The notes under the pieces are model-generated. The model saw only the letters and a list, made by a program, of their open reading frames with translations, did not search any database and was not told the origin of the DNA. Positions 63,486 to 64,000 of a stretch of DNA of 64,000 nt are shown here, piece by piece. This DNA is from Hoeflea_A sp965228435 (lineage in GTDB: Bacteria > Pseudomonadota > Alphaproteobacteria > Rhizobiales > Rhizobiaceae): NCBI GenBank assembly GCA_965228435.1, contig OZ245818.1:1612001-1676000 (forward strand), read 5' to 3'. The translations under genes and the position numbers were made by a program. Numbering within the stretch: the stretch's first letter is position 1; the number at the start of each line of letters is the position of its first letter.

Positions 63486-64000
63486 TTAGAATTTGAGGTC
63501 GCAGTCCGAGGCAGCGACAAGCATACGCTGGAAGTAAACAGGCCGACTGTCGCTCGACCACGTTCTGGCGTGGATCTCGTAGTAAATCCCGCCTGATGTC
63601 AGCGCGAACGATCGCTTGAGGTCGTCATCCGGTGTCACCGTCGTAACCACGTGCTCGCGCGCGGTGATCTTGAGGTTGAGATGAACCTCGAGGAACGGCC
63701 GGATGTTGATCATCTGCAATTCGCTGGTGTCGATGTCGGCAAACCCGGGCGCCAGCGAGCAAGGAATGTACATGTCGGCGCCCGTGCGGGTGCCGTCGCG
63801 CATCTTTTGCTGTCTGACAATCCGGTAGCAGCTTTGGCCGCCACCCAGGTGCTTCGACCAGAAACCGTCCTCGTGAACGGTTTCCAGTTGCAGGGCCGCC
63901 TCAGCGATACGCATCGGAACCTGGCTGTCCTTCGTCAGATACCGAAAGTGCCAGACGTTGTCCGCATAGGGTTCATGAGAGGTCACACGCGTGCCGTCGC
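63486..64000 (-). CDS. GntR-family regulator with UTRA domain, 5' end outside window
   Basis: The frame enters from the right edge with DGTRV, the end of a GntR winged helix (usual GxGTxV), and runs for about 170 residues through a UTRA ligand domain (MRIAEAALQLETVHEDGFWS, then CYRIVRQQKMRDGTRTGADM and DMYIPCSLAPGF). HutC/PhnF-type regulators have this layout. It is 16 bases ahead of the AhpD-like gene and probably controls that operon. A GTG at 63986 is inside the domain linker and is not the true start. Confidence 0.85.
   Translation of the reverse strand, partial: DGTRVTSHEPYADNVWHFRYLTKDSQVPMRIAEAALQLETVHEDGFWSKHLGGGQSCYRIVRQQKMRDGTRTGADMYIPCSLAPGFADIDTSELQMINIRPFLEVHLNLKITAREHVVTTVTPDDDLKRSFALTSGGIYYEIHARTWSSDSRPVYFQRMLVAASDCDLKF

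Overview
The window reads as a chromosomal stretch of a high-GC alphaproteobacterium, most likely of the order Hyphomicrobiales. Pointers are the BioR/BioY biotin pair with BioR boxes, tight ATGA-coupled operons, a chemoreceptor ending in an NWDEF tether, many ABC importers, and rhizobial-style palindromic repeats. I saw no rRNA, tRNA or CRISPR array.

Left part (1-13.9 kb): the end of a molybdenum-hydroxylase FAD subunit, a secreted alpha/beta hydrolase, a 1503-residue RTX/VCBS protein, a chemoreceptor followed by two bulged palindromes and a clear terminator, an AraC regulator with an NmrA-like protein and a DUF1772 protein, and a divergent pair of an exported Ntn hydrolase and a membrane LytTR regulator. 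A perfect 26-bp inverted repeat lies at 13765-13852.

Core (13.9-26.9 kb): a MarR-controlled catabolic locus. On the minus strand it encodes MarR and an indolepyruvate:ferredoxin oxidoreductase-like pair. On the plus strand it encodes a ferredoxin-type reductase, both subunits of a Rieske ring-hydroxylating oxygenase, an acyl-CoA ligase, a thiolase-fold protein that lacks the thiolase nucleophile, a DUF35 protein fused to a degenerate SDR, a cyclase-family hydrolase carrying the isatin hydrolase type motif, and an intact SDR. I infer degradation of indole-3-acetate (auxin): oxygenation to dioxindole-3-acetate, CoA activation, retro-aldol release of acetyl-CoA and isatin, hydrolysis to isatinate, and oxidative decarboxylation to an anthraniloyl compound. 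The next block (26.9-35 kb) holds a LysR regulator, a nitrilase-superfamily amidase, a dipeptide-type ABC importer and a cytochrome P450.

Middle (35-41.2 kb): a DUF1284 protein, bioY and bioR with three BioR-like boxes, a glycosyltransferase, and an acyl-CoA dehydrogenase / CoA-transferase / hydratase operon. From 41.2 to about 44 kb lies a decayed island: a gene broken by three frameshifts, the C-terminal stump of a tyrosine recombinase, and an intact AbiE-type toxin-antitoxin pair.

Right part (44-64 kb): a UDP-glucuronate decarboxylase-like enzyme with a glycosyltransferase, an M24 peptidase-fold protein with a GAF protein and a stump of a TRAP transporter permease, a lipoprotein hydrolase, a cardiolipin synthase, a polyamine-type ABC importer with a nitroreductase-family protein, a MalT-like LuxR activator, a short HyuA/DUF917 pair, and a minus-strand set with a GntR/UTRA regulator (cut by the window edge), an AhpD-like protein and a reductive-dehalogenase-like Fe-S protein.
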